The position numbers and the translations under genes were made by a program. The notes under the pieces were generated by a model. The model was not told the origin of the DNA. It did no database searches and was given only the letters and a program-made list of their open reading frames with translations. A stretch of DNA of 64,000 bases from Podospora comata (lineage: Eukaryota; Ascomycota; Sordariomycetes; Sordariales; Podosporaceae), in NCBI GenBank assembly GCA_017354895.1, contig CP071495.1, positions 3,951,001-4,015,000 on the forward strand, read 5' to 3'. Below are positions 44,752-54,896 of the stretch, one piece after another. Position 1 is the stretch's first letter. Each line of letters opens with the position of its first letter.

Positions 44752-45912
44752 CTATTTTCTGCTCCTCAATGTTCTCTGGACTTTGGCTGGCGGCCCAGCA
44801 TCCTCACCCTCGCTGTCATCCTCCTCCTCCTCATCAACGTCATCGTGGTCAACCTCATCTTCGTCAAGAGACTCGATGGCCGCCAGATCCTCCTCGTCCT
44901 CGTCCTCGTCCTCTTCCTCATCATCGTCCTCATCAGAATCCGGCAGAGCACTGTGATTGATGGGGAAGTCGTCCTCGTCATCAGCAGGCCCCGCTCTCGG
45001 ACCACCGTTTGTGAGCGCCTTGGTGCTTTCCTGGCCCTCTACGTAGACCACTTGGGCCTCATCTTGATCCTCGTCCTCTGACTCGCTCAGCTCATCCTTT
45101 CCTTCGAGACGATCGCGGTTGCCACCGGCCAGCTTGGCAGATTTCCTAAACTTCAGCTGAGCGTCCAGCATCTCCAACTTGCCTCGAAGCGCCAACAGCG
45201 CTGGCAGACCCCTCGCGCGCTCCTCCAAAACACGACTGAGCTCGGCTAACCGGGCAGTCAAATCTGGCTGTGTGACAAGGGCGCCACCGTGGGCAATCAT
45301 GGTGAACTTCATCCAGCTCATCAGGTTCATGGCACGGCCGGGGCGACGGTGCATGCGGGAGGCAAGCCTGGAAAGGAGTTCGAGAGCAAGGGCCGAGTCC
45401 ATGCGATTGATTGTGTTCTCTACAATTTTGAGGTCGCTAGTCTGGAGGCACAACTCGAGGAGCTGCGCATCGTTGGTTCGGAGGGCTTGGTTGATAACGG
45501 TGCCGAGCGAGGCGGCGTTGATGAGGCCGGCTTGCCTCTGGTGCAAATCGGAGCGCGAAGAAGGGCCAGCAGTGTCAGCAGCAAGAGAGGCTACTACATC
45601 GACCGTCGAGTTGCCGCGCACAATATCGCCAAAAGCAGCCGGAGCAGCAGGCTCAGCATCATCCACATCGCCGCCCATGTCCATGTCCATGTCGACATCT
45701 CCTTGTGTTGTCTCCTCGGCCACTTGCTCGATCTGCTGCTGATCCTTCACATCCTCGTCGTCACTTGAGAGCTCGATGGGTTCGTCAGGCTGTTTGGACA
45801 AGCCGGTGGACACGGCGGCTCTGGTTTCGTCGATTTTGGCCCTGGAGCGTGCCTTTGCGCTGGCCCTGACGACTGGAGCCGCGATGGTTGCGACTTTTCT
45901 CTTGGTTGACAT
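44752..45912 (-). CDS. Utp12-domain protein, small-subunit processome (Utp5/WDR43-like C-terminus)
   Basis: A minus-strand single exon of 386 residues starting MSTKRKVAT at ATG 45912; the upstream in-frame extension lacks an ATG. Residues ~135-260 form a Dip2/Utp12 domain: ASLGTVINQALRTNDAQLLELCL, IVENTINRMDSALALELLSRLASRMHRRPGRA, MKFTMIAHGGALV and ERARGLPALLALRGKLEMLDAQ. In yeast this domain ends Utp5, Utp12, Pwp2 and other UTP proteins, where it drives assembly of the t-UTP/UTP-A and UTP-B complexes on pre-rRNA. Here the WD40 propellers are absent and the domain is followed by a strongly acidic tail (runs of D/E), then a basic end. Closest in appearance to the Utp5/WDR43 domain. Nucleolar role in 18S rRNA maturation is inferred. 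Confidence 0.85.
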   Translation of the reverse strand: MSTKRKVATIAAPVVRASAKARSRAKIDETRAAVSTGLSKQPDEPIELSSDDEDVKDQQQIEQVAEETTQGDVDMDMDMGGDVDDAEPAAPAAFGDIVRGNSTVDVVASLAADTAGPSSRSDLHQRQAGLINAASLGTVINQALRTNDAQLLELCLQTSDLKIVENTINRMDSALALELLSRLASRMHRRPGRAMNLMSWMKFTMIAHGGALVTQPDLTARLAELSRVLEERARGLPALLALRGKLEMLDAQLKFRKSAKLAGGNRDRLEGKDELSESEDEDQDEAQVVYVEGQESTKALTNGGPRAGPADDEDDFPINHSALPDSDEDDDEEEDEDEDEEDLAAIESLDEDEVDHDDVDEEEEDDSEGEDAGPPAKVQRTLRSRK

Positions 45913-47850
45913 GGCTTGCAATCTGGAGTATTTGGGTGACTGAAAGACGGCCAATGGGAGCTCGATACAGCTTGCTATACCAGTGGAGGGCTTTTGGTTC
46001 AATGACAGGGCCTAGACGAGTGGCCTCAAAGGTTGGATTATTTGCTTTGGTGGTTTGCTGTGATTGAAGCCGCAGGCAAAAAAACCGAACTGTAACCAAA
46101 ACTTTTTTGCGGATCTCCGCTTGGCACGCCCAGCATTGAATGTGGGGTTCTGGTGCTGCTTAGATGGTCCGTGTGTACTTGGCAGATTGGTGAGCTTCAC
46201 TCAGCCACACGCATTTCAGAGATGTAGCTGTGGCTGGTGCAACCGAACGGCACGGTGTCAGTTGGGCACCGAGTTCTGCCAGTCTACTTTATGAGGGCGT
46301 CACTGCTGCCTGGTGGGCAAACAAAAGAGAGCAACGGACATTCTACTGTGTACCTATCAACACGACGAAGGGTTTGGAGTCACTCAATTGAAAGAGAGTT
46401 GGCCGAGCGTGGCGGCATGGACGATAGAATGCCCAACCTCAAATCCCGAATTCATCTTTTCGACATTCCATCAAAGGATGCATCAAAACCTCACCAGCAA
46501 CACACAAACCATCAGATCATGCCTGGAACGCGTCCAGTCATTTATTTCACCTTCAGAAATTATGTTGGTGACCTGTTTTGTTAGGTCACTGCATTCGCGT
46601 CATTATCGCGTATCCCTGTTCACTTAGCGCCATTTGCGACCCAGCACCGCAGCTGTTTCAGCCTGTCGCCTCTGGTCGCAGTTGCCATCTTCTTTTCGCC
46701 ATCGCCAGGATGGTAGGTACGAGGAATCAAGATTCCATCCATCGAGAGCCGTTGAGATAACGAGATATTGCCGTGGTGTTGGTCCATCCTGGTGAGGGAG
46801 CCGAAAGCGTCGTATTGGCAGTTGCTGGGCCTATAGTCTGGTGTAAGTGTAGGTATCCCCCCTTTTCCACTCCTTTGTGTATGTTGCCCGTCGCATCCGG
46901 CGTGTCTCGTTCGGCTCTGCTGCGTATTGTTATCGCATTTTGCCCTGCTAGAGCACAACTGTATGGATATTCTACCAGAACGTGATGAATAGGGATAATA
47001 ATGTTTGTATTTGCTGATGTTGGTATTGCGGTGACCTCGTCAAGGGGTTGGTGGCAGGAGAAAATTCAAGAGCTGGGTTTGCACAGAAGACACTTTGTGC
47101 CCCCAGTCTCGTGTGCGCACGGCCCACTATAGCTCGGATGTGGCCAATCAGAAACAGGCGAGCCGCATCGATAAGACCAATCAAGCCAGTCAGAGGCGGA
47201 TCCCCTCCCTTCGTGCTGAGCTAGGCAGCTGTGATAAATAGCCCCGAGCTGCCGACCGGGACTGACATGTGTTTTCACCCATAAATTTCGAAAAAAAAGG
47301 TCGCGGTACAAAACCACGCCGAACCCCCCCCAAACTGACCAACCAGCGCCCGCCAAAGCATCCCCAGCCACCGACCATCAAAAGGCCACCCTCCCCGGCT
47401 CGAGTTTTTCCACCTCCGAGCAACGCCCTCTGGCAAGGCTAGCAACCCCAAGCCTATAATTCTCAGCCTTTACCCCGGCCGACTTTTTTCGCCAGACTGT
47501 GAGTGGTTGCCAATTTTCTCCTTCGCTTTTTATCTTTTGGGGTTCGCGATCCAACGCGTGTGCACGTCCCCATCCACCTTGCCCACTCCCCGCCGCGCGC
47601 CCAATCGTGTGTCTTCCACCATCCACGTCGTCGTCGACAACATCTCGCCGTCGCAATTTGGACAACCTATCAGCTCCAATACAATAAACCATCCCATTTA
47701 ATTTCATCAAACGTCTTGTCTCTCGACTTGTCCCCCGACGCGCCGCTTCGATACACTTTGACTCGGCCATGCGTTGCTAATTCAACGACTCCTTGACCTA
47801 GCCGATTTCATGTCGCGTCGTTCCTGAATCCAGAAATCCCCAAATCCCGA
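45913..47850. other. divergent intergenic region
   Basis: A 1.94-kb spacer between the Utp12-domain gene and bdf1, transcribed away from each other. The last ~350 bases before bdf1 are CT-rich, like a fungal 5' leader, and contain a possible leader intron donor (actGTGAGT near 47497). No credible gene is seen. Confidence 0.5.
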
Positions 47851-50845
47851 ATGGCAGTTATGGCCACTCAGCAATCAGAAGGCACGGTTGTTGGCGAAAA
47901 GCCTGTCGCCAGCTCGCTGGAGCTCGAGAAGGATGCGCGCAATGGCGGCGCCGAAGTGAATGGGTATGTTGCGGCATTGGCTCCTTCCTTCGGAGTCGCA
48001 TCAAGGTTTGCAGGTCAGACTGGAAGCTGACAGCTTTGCTTCTAGCCACACTTCCCCCGAAGCCCCAAACCACACCGAAAAGGACGAGACCGACTCCAAA
48101 CAAAGCCACAACCAAGAAGCTTTTTCAACAAACAGTGCACTGAAAAGCGAGTCGGCCGATGCCAGTGACAAACCAATCCCAGACGTTCCCACAGATGCAA
48201 AGGAGGCGCTCAAGGACGCCGAGCCCGTAAAGATGGACGTCGCGACTCCACCCGACACAGAAATGCCGGATGCACCACCAAGTCCGGCTGCCGAGGTGAA
48301 GCAAGCCGAGACACAAATCGAGCTTCCAGCCGAAGTCGCTCCCGACACACAATCTGCGGCTCCATCGAAAGAAGACCAGCCAGCCAAGGCACCCACGCCT
48401 GACGCCCTGATCACATCTGACGCAAAGAACGAGGCTCCGACCAAAGCCATGTCCACTTCGGTATCTCCCATGACCAAGACGGCCCCTACCCCCCCAGCTA
48501 CCGATAAGGAGGAAGATGTGGTGATGGCAGATGCGCAGGTGACCGCCGAGAGCACTCAAGAGACGCCTGTTTTCGCAACTGTCCCGGACGTGAAGCCGAG
48601 CATCGAGAAGGATCCGGCTCCAGCGTCGCCCTCCAAGGCATCTCCTCCTCCAAGCGCGACGGCCGATACCAGCATGTCTGACCTGGCTGCGTCTGCCAAG
48701 GTGTCGCGTGAACGGGATATCGACAGTGAGGATGAACCAGTTGCCAAGCGCACCAAGGTTGACCATTCCATCGAGGCCAAGAACAATGTCAACCCCCAAG
48801 ATCGCATGGATGTCGACCGCCAGTCAGCTCCCCGGGCCACACCTGCGCAGGCTGCGAACGGAAGACCCAAGTATCTCAATGACGATTCCCTCAACGACAA
48901 TCCCATCACAGATTGGCAGAACCGGCAAATTCGTCAAGTTCTTGCAGGTGTCAAAAAAACCAAGGTGGGCGGCAACTTTCGGCAATCGGTTCAGCATCTG
49001 TGGCCCATGCTCTGGCCTGATTACTCGGCACGGATTGCCAATCCTATTGATATTTCGGCCATGGAGAGACGCTTGCGTGGGGACGGGCAGAGCTACAAGA
49101 ATCTTGGCGAGTTCAAACGGGACTTGAATCTGTTGGTGGAAAACGCCGTCAGCTTCAACGGCGAGGCTCACGAAGTGACTGTGCAAGCCAAGGGCTGCCG
49201 TTCTGCTATTCTCGACCGTCTCTCCAAGGTCCCTGCCACTGAACCTGCCCGCCCCGACAAGAAGGACAGCATCAAGCATCACAATATCCGCCATGCCGAA
49301 CCCCGCTCTGCCGTCCACCAGTCTTCCACTGCCACGCCCCGTCCCCCAAAACCGGCGGCCCCGGCCCCCAAGCCCGCTGTCGAGAACCCTGCTTTTGCCA
49401 TCCCTCCCGGCAACAACGGTATGCCGCTCATTCGGCGCGACTCGACCAAGGTTGACAGCCGCGCCAAGCGCCCTGTCAAGCCACCTCAGCCAAGAGATGT
49501 CTTTACCGACAAGCGCAAGAAGAAGCTCCCCCCCGAGCTTCGGTTCTGCGATGAAGTTCTCACCGAGCTGAGGAAGACCAAGTATTACGATTGCAACGGC
49601 GCCTTCCTTCAACCCGTCGACGTCGTCGCTCTGCAAATCCCCACATATTACAAGGTGGTCAAGAAGCCCATGGACCTTTCCACCATGGCCAACAAGCTGC
49701 ATTCTGGCGAGTACGCTTCGGCCAAGGACGTTGAACGAGACTTTGACCTGATCGTTAAGAACGCCAAGGCCTTCAATGGAGACGACCATCCCGTCACCAT
49801 TGCCGGCTACAAGCTGCAGAGTCTCTTTCGCGCCGAGATGAACCGAAAGGATGAGTGGCTCGCCCGCAACGCCCCTCCCGAGGTGATCAACACAGCCAGC
49901 CCACGGATCAAAGACGAGTCCGACGACGAGCCCTCGGACACGGAACCGGAGCCAGAGCAATCCGAGGAGATCACTAAGGCCCAAACCAAGATCACCAGCA
50001 TCCAGAAACGACTCGATGACGAGCAAAAGAAGCTGTCCGAGATGATCAACACTGGATCGGCAAGCGAAGAGGATGTTGACATTTCTCACTCCATCATCAG
50101 CACTTTGCAGAAGCAACTGATCCGAGAGAGGAACAACCTCAAGGAGCTGACTGCCGCCGTCAAACCGGCAAAGCCAAATAAGCCTGCCAAGTCCAAGAAG
50201 ACGCACCAGCACCTTGGCGGCGTCACCAAGAAGGCCGCTGCCGCAGGAGGAGCGGGCGGGGGTGGCCATCATGCCGCGGGAGCTGTTAAGAAGGGCCCCA
50301 AGAGACCGCCCCCCAAGAAGAAGATCAGTGAGGCTGAGAAGGCTGTTATCACCGAGCATCTGAGCGAGCTGGACGGTGTGCCCTTGGAGCGGGCCATCGA
50401 GCTAATCAAGAGGGACACGGGACAGGGAGAGAATGAGTCGGGCGAATTGGAACTTGATATTGAGCAAGTCTCCGAGGAGGCCCTGGTCAGGCTCTACGAA
50501 ATAATAATCAAGGCCCACCCACACTTGAAGGTCGAGAGGGAGAAGAAGGTAGTGGACAAGACTTGGGGCCAGGCGGCGGACCATCACCACTCCAACAGCA
50601 ATGCCAAGTCCAAGTCGGGCGCTGCGTCGGCGGCGTCCAAGTCCAAGAAGAACAAGCCCATGAGCAAGTCGGAGCAGGAGCGCCGCATTCAGCAGCTCAA
50701 CGAATTGAGAGCACAAGCTAACCGCAATCAATCCGGCAGTCAGGAGCCAATGGAGTCGATTGAGGGAACGGGCAGGGCCTCAGCAGAGCCTCCCACGGCG
50801 GTCAATGCCGACAGTGAGGACGAAGTCGATTCCGAAGAGGACTAA
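47851..50845 (+). CDS. bdf1: BET-family double bromodomain protein Bdf1
   Basis: Two exons (47851-47963, 48046-50845) code for 970 residues. The long N-terminus (~1-310) is acidic, Pro/Ala/Thr-rich and disordered. Bromodomain 1 spans ~325-430 (DYSARIANPIDISAMERRL, VENAVSFNGEAHEV) and bromodomain 2 ~535-640 (FCDEVLTELRKTKYYDCNGAFLQPVD, IPTYYKVVKKPMDLSTM, VKNAKAFNGDDHPV). Each keeps the Asn after the aromatic residue that binds acetyl-lysine. A coiled coil lies at ~680-740. The NET/ET domain spans ~795-868 (ISEAEKAVITEHLSELDG, ELELDIEQVSEEALVRLYEII). The C-terminus has a basic-Ser cluster and an acidic end (DSEDEVDSEED). BET proteins read acetylated H4 and bridge to TFIID and other regulators in the nucleus. 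The length suits a filamentous-fungal Bdf1. Bromodomain 1 is more divergent than bromodomain 2. Confidence 0.96.
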
Positions 50846-52993
50846 AGAGCGCCCTCACTTGTTCAGTGTGACACATGGCCAACCACTCTACCATCATACC
50901 CATCGCCATGTTACCTCTTCTTGGGTTTCTCCAGCATCCACATCATGCGTCGACGGACCTGGCCTTTTATTTTCATCTTGGTACTTGACTTGGCCACCCC
51001 GATCCCCGCCGAAGCGTGTGATCTTGGTTACCTAGCCTTCGGCCACACAGTCAACCAGCTCCTTGTCCTGCCATGCCTCATCAGCGCTACCCCGTTTGTG
51101 TTTGCCACTTAACCAACCGTTGTCGCCAAGGTCTCTTTAGCCTTTTGGCCTGTAGGAATATTTGTCTGTACCATATTATTAACTTCCACGGTCTTGGGTC
51201 GCCGGCAACGTCGCAGCACGTTGTGGTCATGCGCGATGGGTTCTCTTGCTCACGGATACCACCCAGAGCTTTGAGACGGCCAACATTGTGGCCATGATTC
51301 ACCGTCGCACCACGGCGGGGAGTAGAGGAATGAGATGGCAAATGGCGGCGTGTTTCCTCCTGGCTCCTTTGGAGCAGTTGAAACCCTTTCGGAGCAACTT
51401 TGCTCACTCATCGGGCCCGGATGGGCGGGGAAATGTCTGAGTAGAGGTGGGGTTGTAAACCTTTGCAAGCTTTGCTGTCATTGGACGGAGATCGGTTTTT
51501 TCAGCATATCCATCACTGATATCTTACCGACGACCCGGCAGCCGCAGCTTGGGGCTTAGCAAGAAAAGCAAAGGGGAGTCATGGGCTTTTTTTCGGGAGC
51601 AATTTTGCGCTCTTCCTCAACAAAGCCTCACTGGGCCGTCTGCTTTTTCCAGCAAGACAGCGAAGTGGAGGAGTGATAGTGGAGCCAAGTCCTCGTACAG
51701 GCAAATTAAGAAAAATTGAAGGACTTGCTTCCTAGGAATCTTGTTCAACATGTCGCGTACATGTGTATGCGACGCTTGTTGCGTTGAGCTTGTTGGTTGT
51801 CATGGCGTATCGTGATGTGCCGTCCAGTATCGTGATTTGTTTGTTGTCTTTCTTTCCAGTGGACTGCCCTAACAATACCAGGGTTCTCAGTCCCGCAGAG
51901 GAACTCTTTCGTAAAACGGCCGTTGGAGGAAATGTCCAGTGGCATTAGCCAGGGGGTGGCGGTCTTTGGCGGTTGGCGAGTCGCTCAAAATGGGTCTGCT
52001 CGTGGTGTCTTTTGTTGCAATGTCGCGAGCCCTCAATGTCCGTAGCATCTTCGCTGCGAGGACTGCGCCTTCTTGGTCATGCCCACCGTCAACATGTTGA
52101 GCAGGCCACGAAGTTCGCAGACAAGTGTTGATGGCAAGGCGGGAGCAAAGTGTGGGGGAACGACGGGGCGGAGAGCCACCGCTGTGGGCGGGTGGGCGAC
52201 GGGAGCTGACAAGCAGACCCTAAAATTCGGCATCGGCGGATAGGCAGCTTATTATCTGCTCACTCGAGGCAGGGGACAGAGGAGCCCTGGGTCTGGTTGG
52301 GGAAAAGAAGCAGGTCAATATAATATTCAGCAAGTAGAGAACTGGATTTCTCCATACCTTGATTACTCCAAAGCTGTGATGCTGGATGCTGGTGAGAAAC
52401 AAAATTGCCCACCGTCGGTTGGTGCATCAAATTGCTGTCCGTCGCAGATAGCATGGGTCCCGAGATGCCCTGAACAGGTAGGTAGTGAACACATGGTAAA
52501 GAGGGGGAAAAGGAAGAAGAAGGTCAAGATTGATGGCATGATATATTCAGCAATCAATTCGTAGTGATCCCCTCTGGCAATTACCCTGGCAATGTTGGCC
52601 AAAAAGATAGGAGGTGGTCGGCTTCGTGGAGTGATGCTGGATGTCGGGTGATGCCCTGACGTGTCTGGTGCTGGGCTTGCGGTGGGCGGCAAAAGTTTCT
52701 CAAGAGGGGTTGAATTTGTTAGTGCAAGTCCAGGAAATGGGACGAAACCTTAGGCCAGCCTGCTCCAGTGCTCGGTTCTTGGCCCGATAAAACTCGCATT
52801 CCCACCACCAAAGACACCATTTTCCACATTTTCAACCTGGAATCAACGCGTTGCGCTCCCACGCCGTCTTTTAGCACTCCCGCGGCGTGGTATCCAGCAA
52901 CAGATGGTTTCTTCACATGATGCTGATCTGTAACAGTTCAAGTCCGAGACAACGGGACGGGTCATGGTCATTTCTTCTCTGCTCTACTACTCC
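50846..52993. other. intergenic, nothing recognised
   Basis: A 2.15-kb spacer between bdf1 and the 3' end of the NADAR gene. There are only short frames on both strands, with no domain or signal peptide. It contains an aggtaggtagtga motif at 52476-52487. Confidence 0.5.
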
Positions 52994-53581
52994 TCAGCCC
53001 AGCACCTTGTCCTCCCCCCTCAGCCTTCTTCTAGCCTCCATCAAGGCCTTCCCCAGTCTGTTCTCCCCCCACCACTCCCTATCCACCGGCCCCTCCACCA
53101 CTTGCTTCTCAGTGAAGCCAATTCCCCAGATCCGGTCGTTGCTTGCTGCCTCGACCAACTCTCTAATGCCTGTCCCCAATAACACTCCTCGAAGTCTTTC
53201 GTTCTGCCCAAACTTGGCCAGGTTCCCTCTCACCACCACATCCTGCTTGATCTGATCCCATTCAGCATCGTTGAAGCCTTTTATTTGTCTTCCCAGTCTC
53301 TTTTGCGCCTTTGGGTCGGATGTCGCCAGGATCTTCTTTGCGATGGCGAGGTCCTCGAACTGCACCGCTTTGAGGTACATCATGAACTGTTCGGCGGTCT
53401 TGAACTCTAGTTTTTGGGCTCCATCGATGTCGCCTGGGGGTGGTTTGGTAGTTATAGAGTAGATTTCGTCGACGGAAACGCTAAAGTGGCAGCTGTACCA
53501 CTGAGAGAACTCGCCGTAGGCAGCACCCGTCAAGTAGAAAAAGAGCGGTCTATTGGGGTTGTCGTTGGTGAGCTCAGCCAT
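52994..53581 (-). CDS. NADAR-domain protein (YbiA/DUF1768-like N-glycosidase)
   Basis: A minus-strand single exon of 195 residues, starting at ATG 53581 (MAELTNDNPNRPLFFY). The whole protein is one NADAR domain: PLFFYLTGAAYGEFSQWYSCHF, LEFKTAEQFMMYLKAVQFEDLAIAKKIL, ATSDPKAQKRLGRQIKGF, and a C-terminal DREWWGENRLGKALMEARRRL. The pattern F-Y, Y-G-x-F-S, T-A/S-E-x-x-x-x-K-A, W-G-x-N-x-L-G-x-x-L-M-x-x-R is shared with E. coli YbiA. Known relatives cleave N-glycosidic bonds in phosphorylated riboflavin-pathway intermediates or remove ADP-ribose from guanine. Which substrate applies here is unknown. Length is close to that of the bacterial proteins. Confidence 0.9.
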   Translation of the reverse strand: MAELTNDNPNRPLFFYLTGAAYGEFSQWYSCHFSVSVDEIYSITTKPPPGDIDGAQKLEFKTAEQFMMYLKAVQFEDLAIAKKILATSDPKAQKRLGRQIKGFNDAEWDQIKQDVVVRGNLAKFGQNERLRGVLLGTGIRELVEAASNDRIWGIGFTEKQVVEGPVDREWWGENRLGKALMEARRRLRGEDKVLG

Positions 53582-54896
53582 CTTGTCTGGATTTTTGGTG
53601 GTGGTGTGCTGTTGAGCCTCAAGCAACTATTGGTTTGTGAGCTCCAAAAGCCTTGAGCTTGTCAGCTTTTTTATGTTGAGAACTGCTCATATGAAATGCA
53701 GGGTGACAACGGCGGTGACTCTATGCCGATACTAGCGCCCATGTTAGTGTTTGAAGACTACGACCAAAAGGGCCAACCAAAAGACCAAAATTGAGCGCGC
53801 ATTGCGAGACACCCAGCCGTGGTGATTCCACACTGGCAATAACGCTTGTTGGCAAGTATCAAAGCTGGAGATCAAAAAGTCCGGATGCTGTCGTGACAGT
53901 AGCGTGAGTAGCAACCCTAACCCGGGCGTTGATCATTCTGGAGACTCGTTGACCCCCGGCAGTCTGCCACATGCCTGCTCTTTGCTACATTCTTCTCTGC
54001 GAAGATGATTTGGCTAAAAAGACTCAAGATCTTGTGCAGGGGAAGAGCGTTACGGGGTTTGAGAGTCTCTTTCTGTAACCATTGAATATATTCCCAAGCT
54101 GGGTGCTATGTACGAAGCATCAGTCCTGGTTGATCGAACCTCAACGAATCCTCCTGGCAACAGGGCCAACCACCACAACAAAAGCAAACAGTCTCATGAC
54201 CTGATATGACGCCCTCATCTACTCCGTACTTGCCTTCTCTTTGTCCAGTCTCAAGGCTCTCGTCCCAGCTGACGGACGCCCAGGCGCTACGTGGGCGCTG
54301 CACCCCAGGGATTTCTTGTGGGGACGGCAGCCCCGCAATATTGCGTCACCAACAGGGGTGAAGGGTCGAGAGGTGGGGTCCGATTGGGCGACATCCCATC
54401 CAAACCACCAAACATTCCGCCTTTTCCTTCCCTTGGGCTGGTGGATGATGATCTTCAAGTCCCTTGTTTCTCCCCATGCACCCCCCAATCTTTGGCATGA
54501 TGCCGTGGCTTTTCTCCATTCTATTCGGCCCCTTTCAGTTTTCATTCAGGTCAAGCACCCAATTGCCGCTTTGCCGCGTGGATAGTAGAGTGCGTGCATG
54601 GTGCTGCCGCTGATGGATGATGAATACCACCATCCTCAGTGCCCGTGAACTTGCTTGCGGCGGTAAGCCCGTGACATCATCGGGGAAGAGTACGATCGTC
54701 AACCCTTTTGGGTAAGCCTGTCTCAAGTGATGGATATATTCATGAGGATCCGCGCCAGCGGCTCCAAAGACATTTTCGAGAAAGTAATTCTGTGTTCCAC
54801 TTTTGGTGATCTCTCACCCACACAAAGATTCTGTTCTCCTGTGGTGAAAGAACAAGTGGTGAACTGACGACCAGAACGACGAGTTGAGCTGCCGAG
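53582..54896. other. divergent intergenic region
   Basis: A 1.3-kb head-to-head spacer between the NADAR gene and the sugar transporter. I see no gene or repeat. Short overlapping frames on both strands near 54.1-54.6 kb lack any recognisable domain. Confidence 0.45.

Noticed and set aside
48824-50359. 511-codon antisense frame opposite bdf1
   Set aside because: Shadow of the bromodomain gene; Leu/Gly/Val-rich with no domain.
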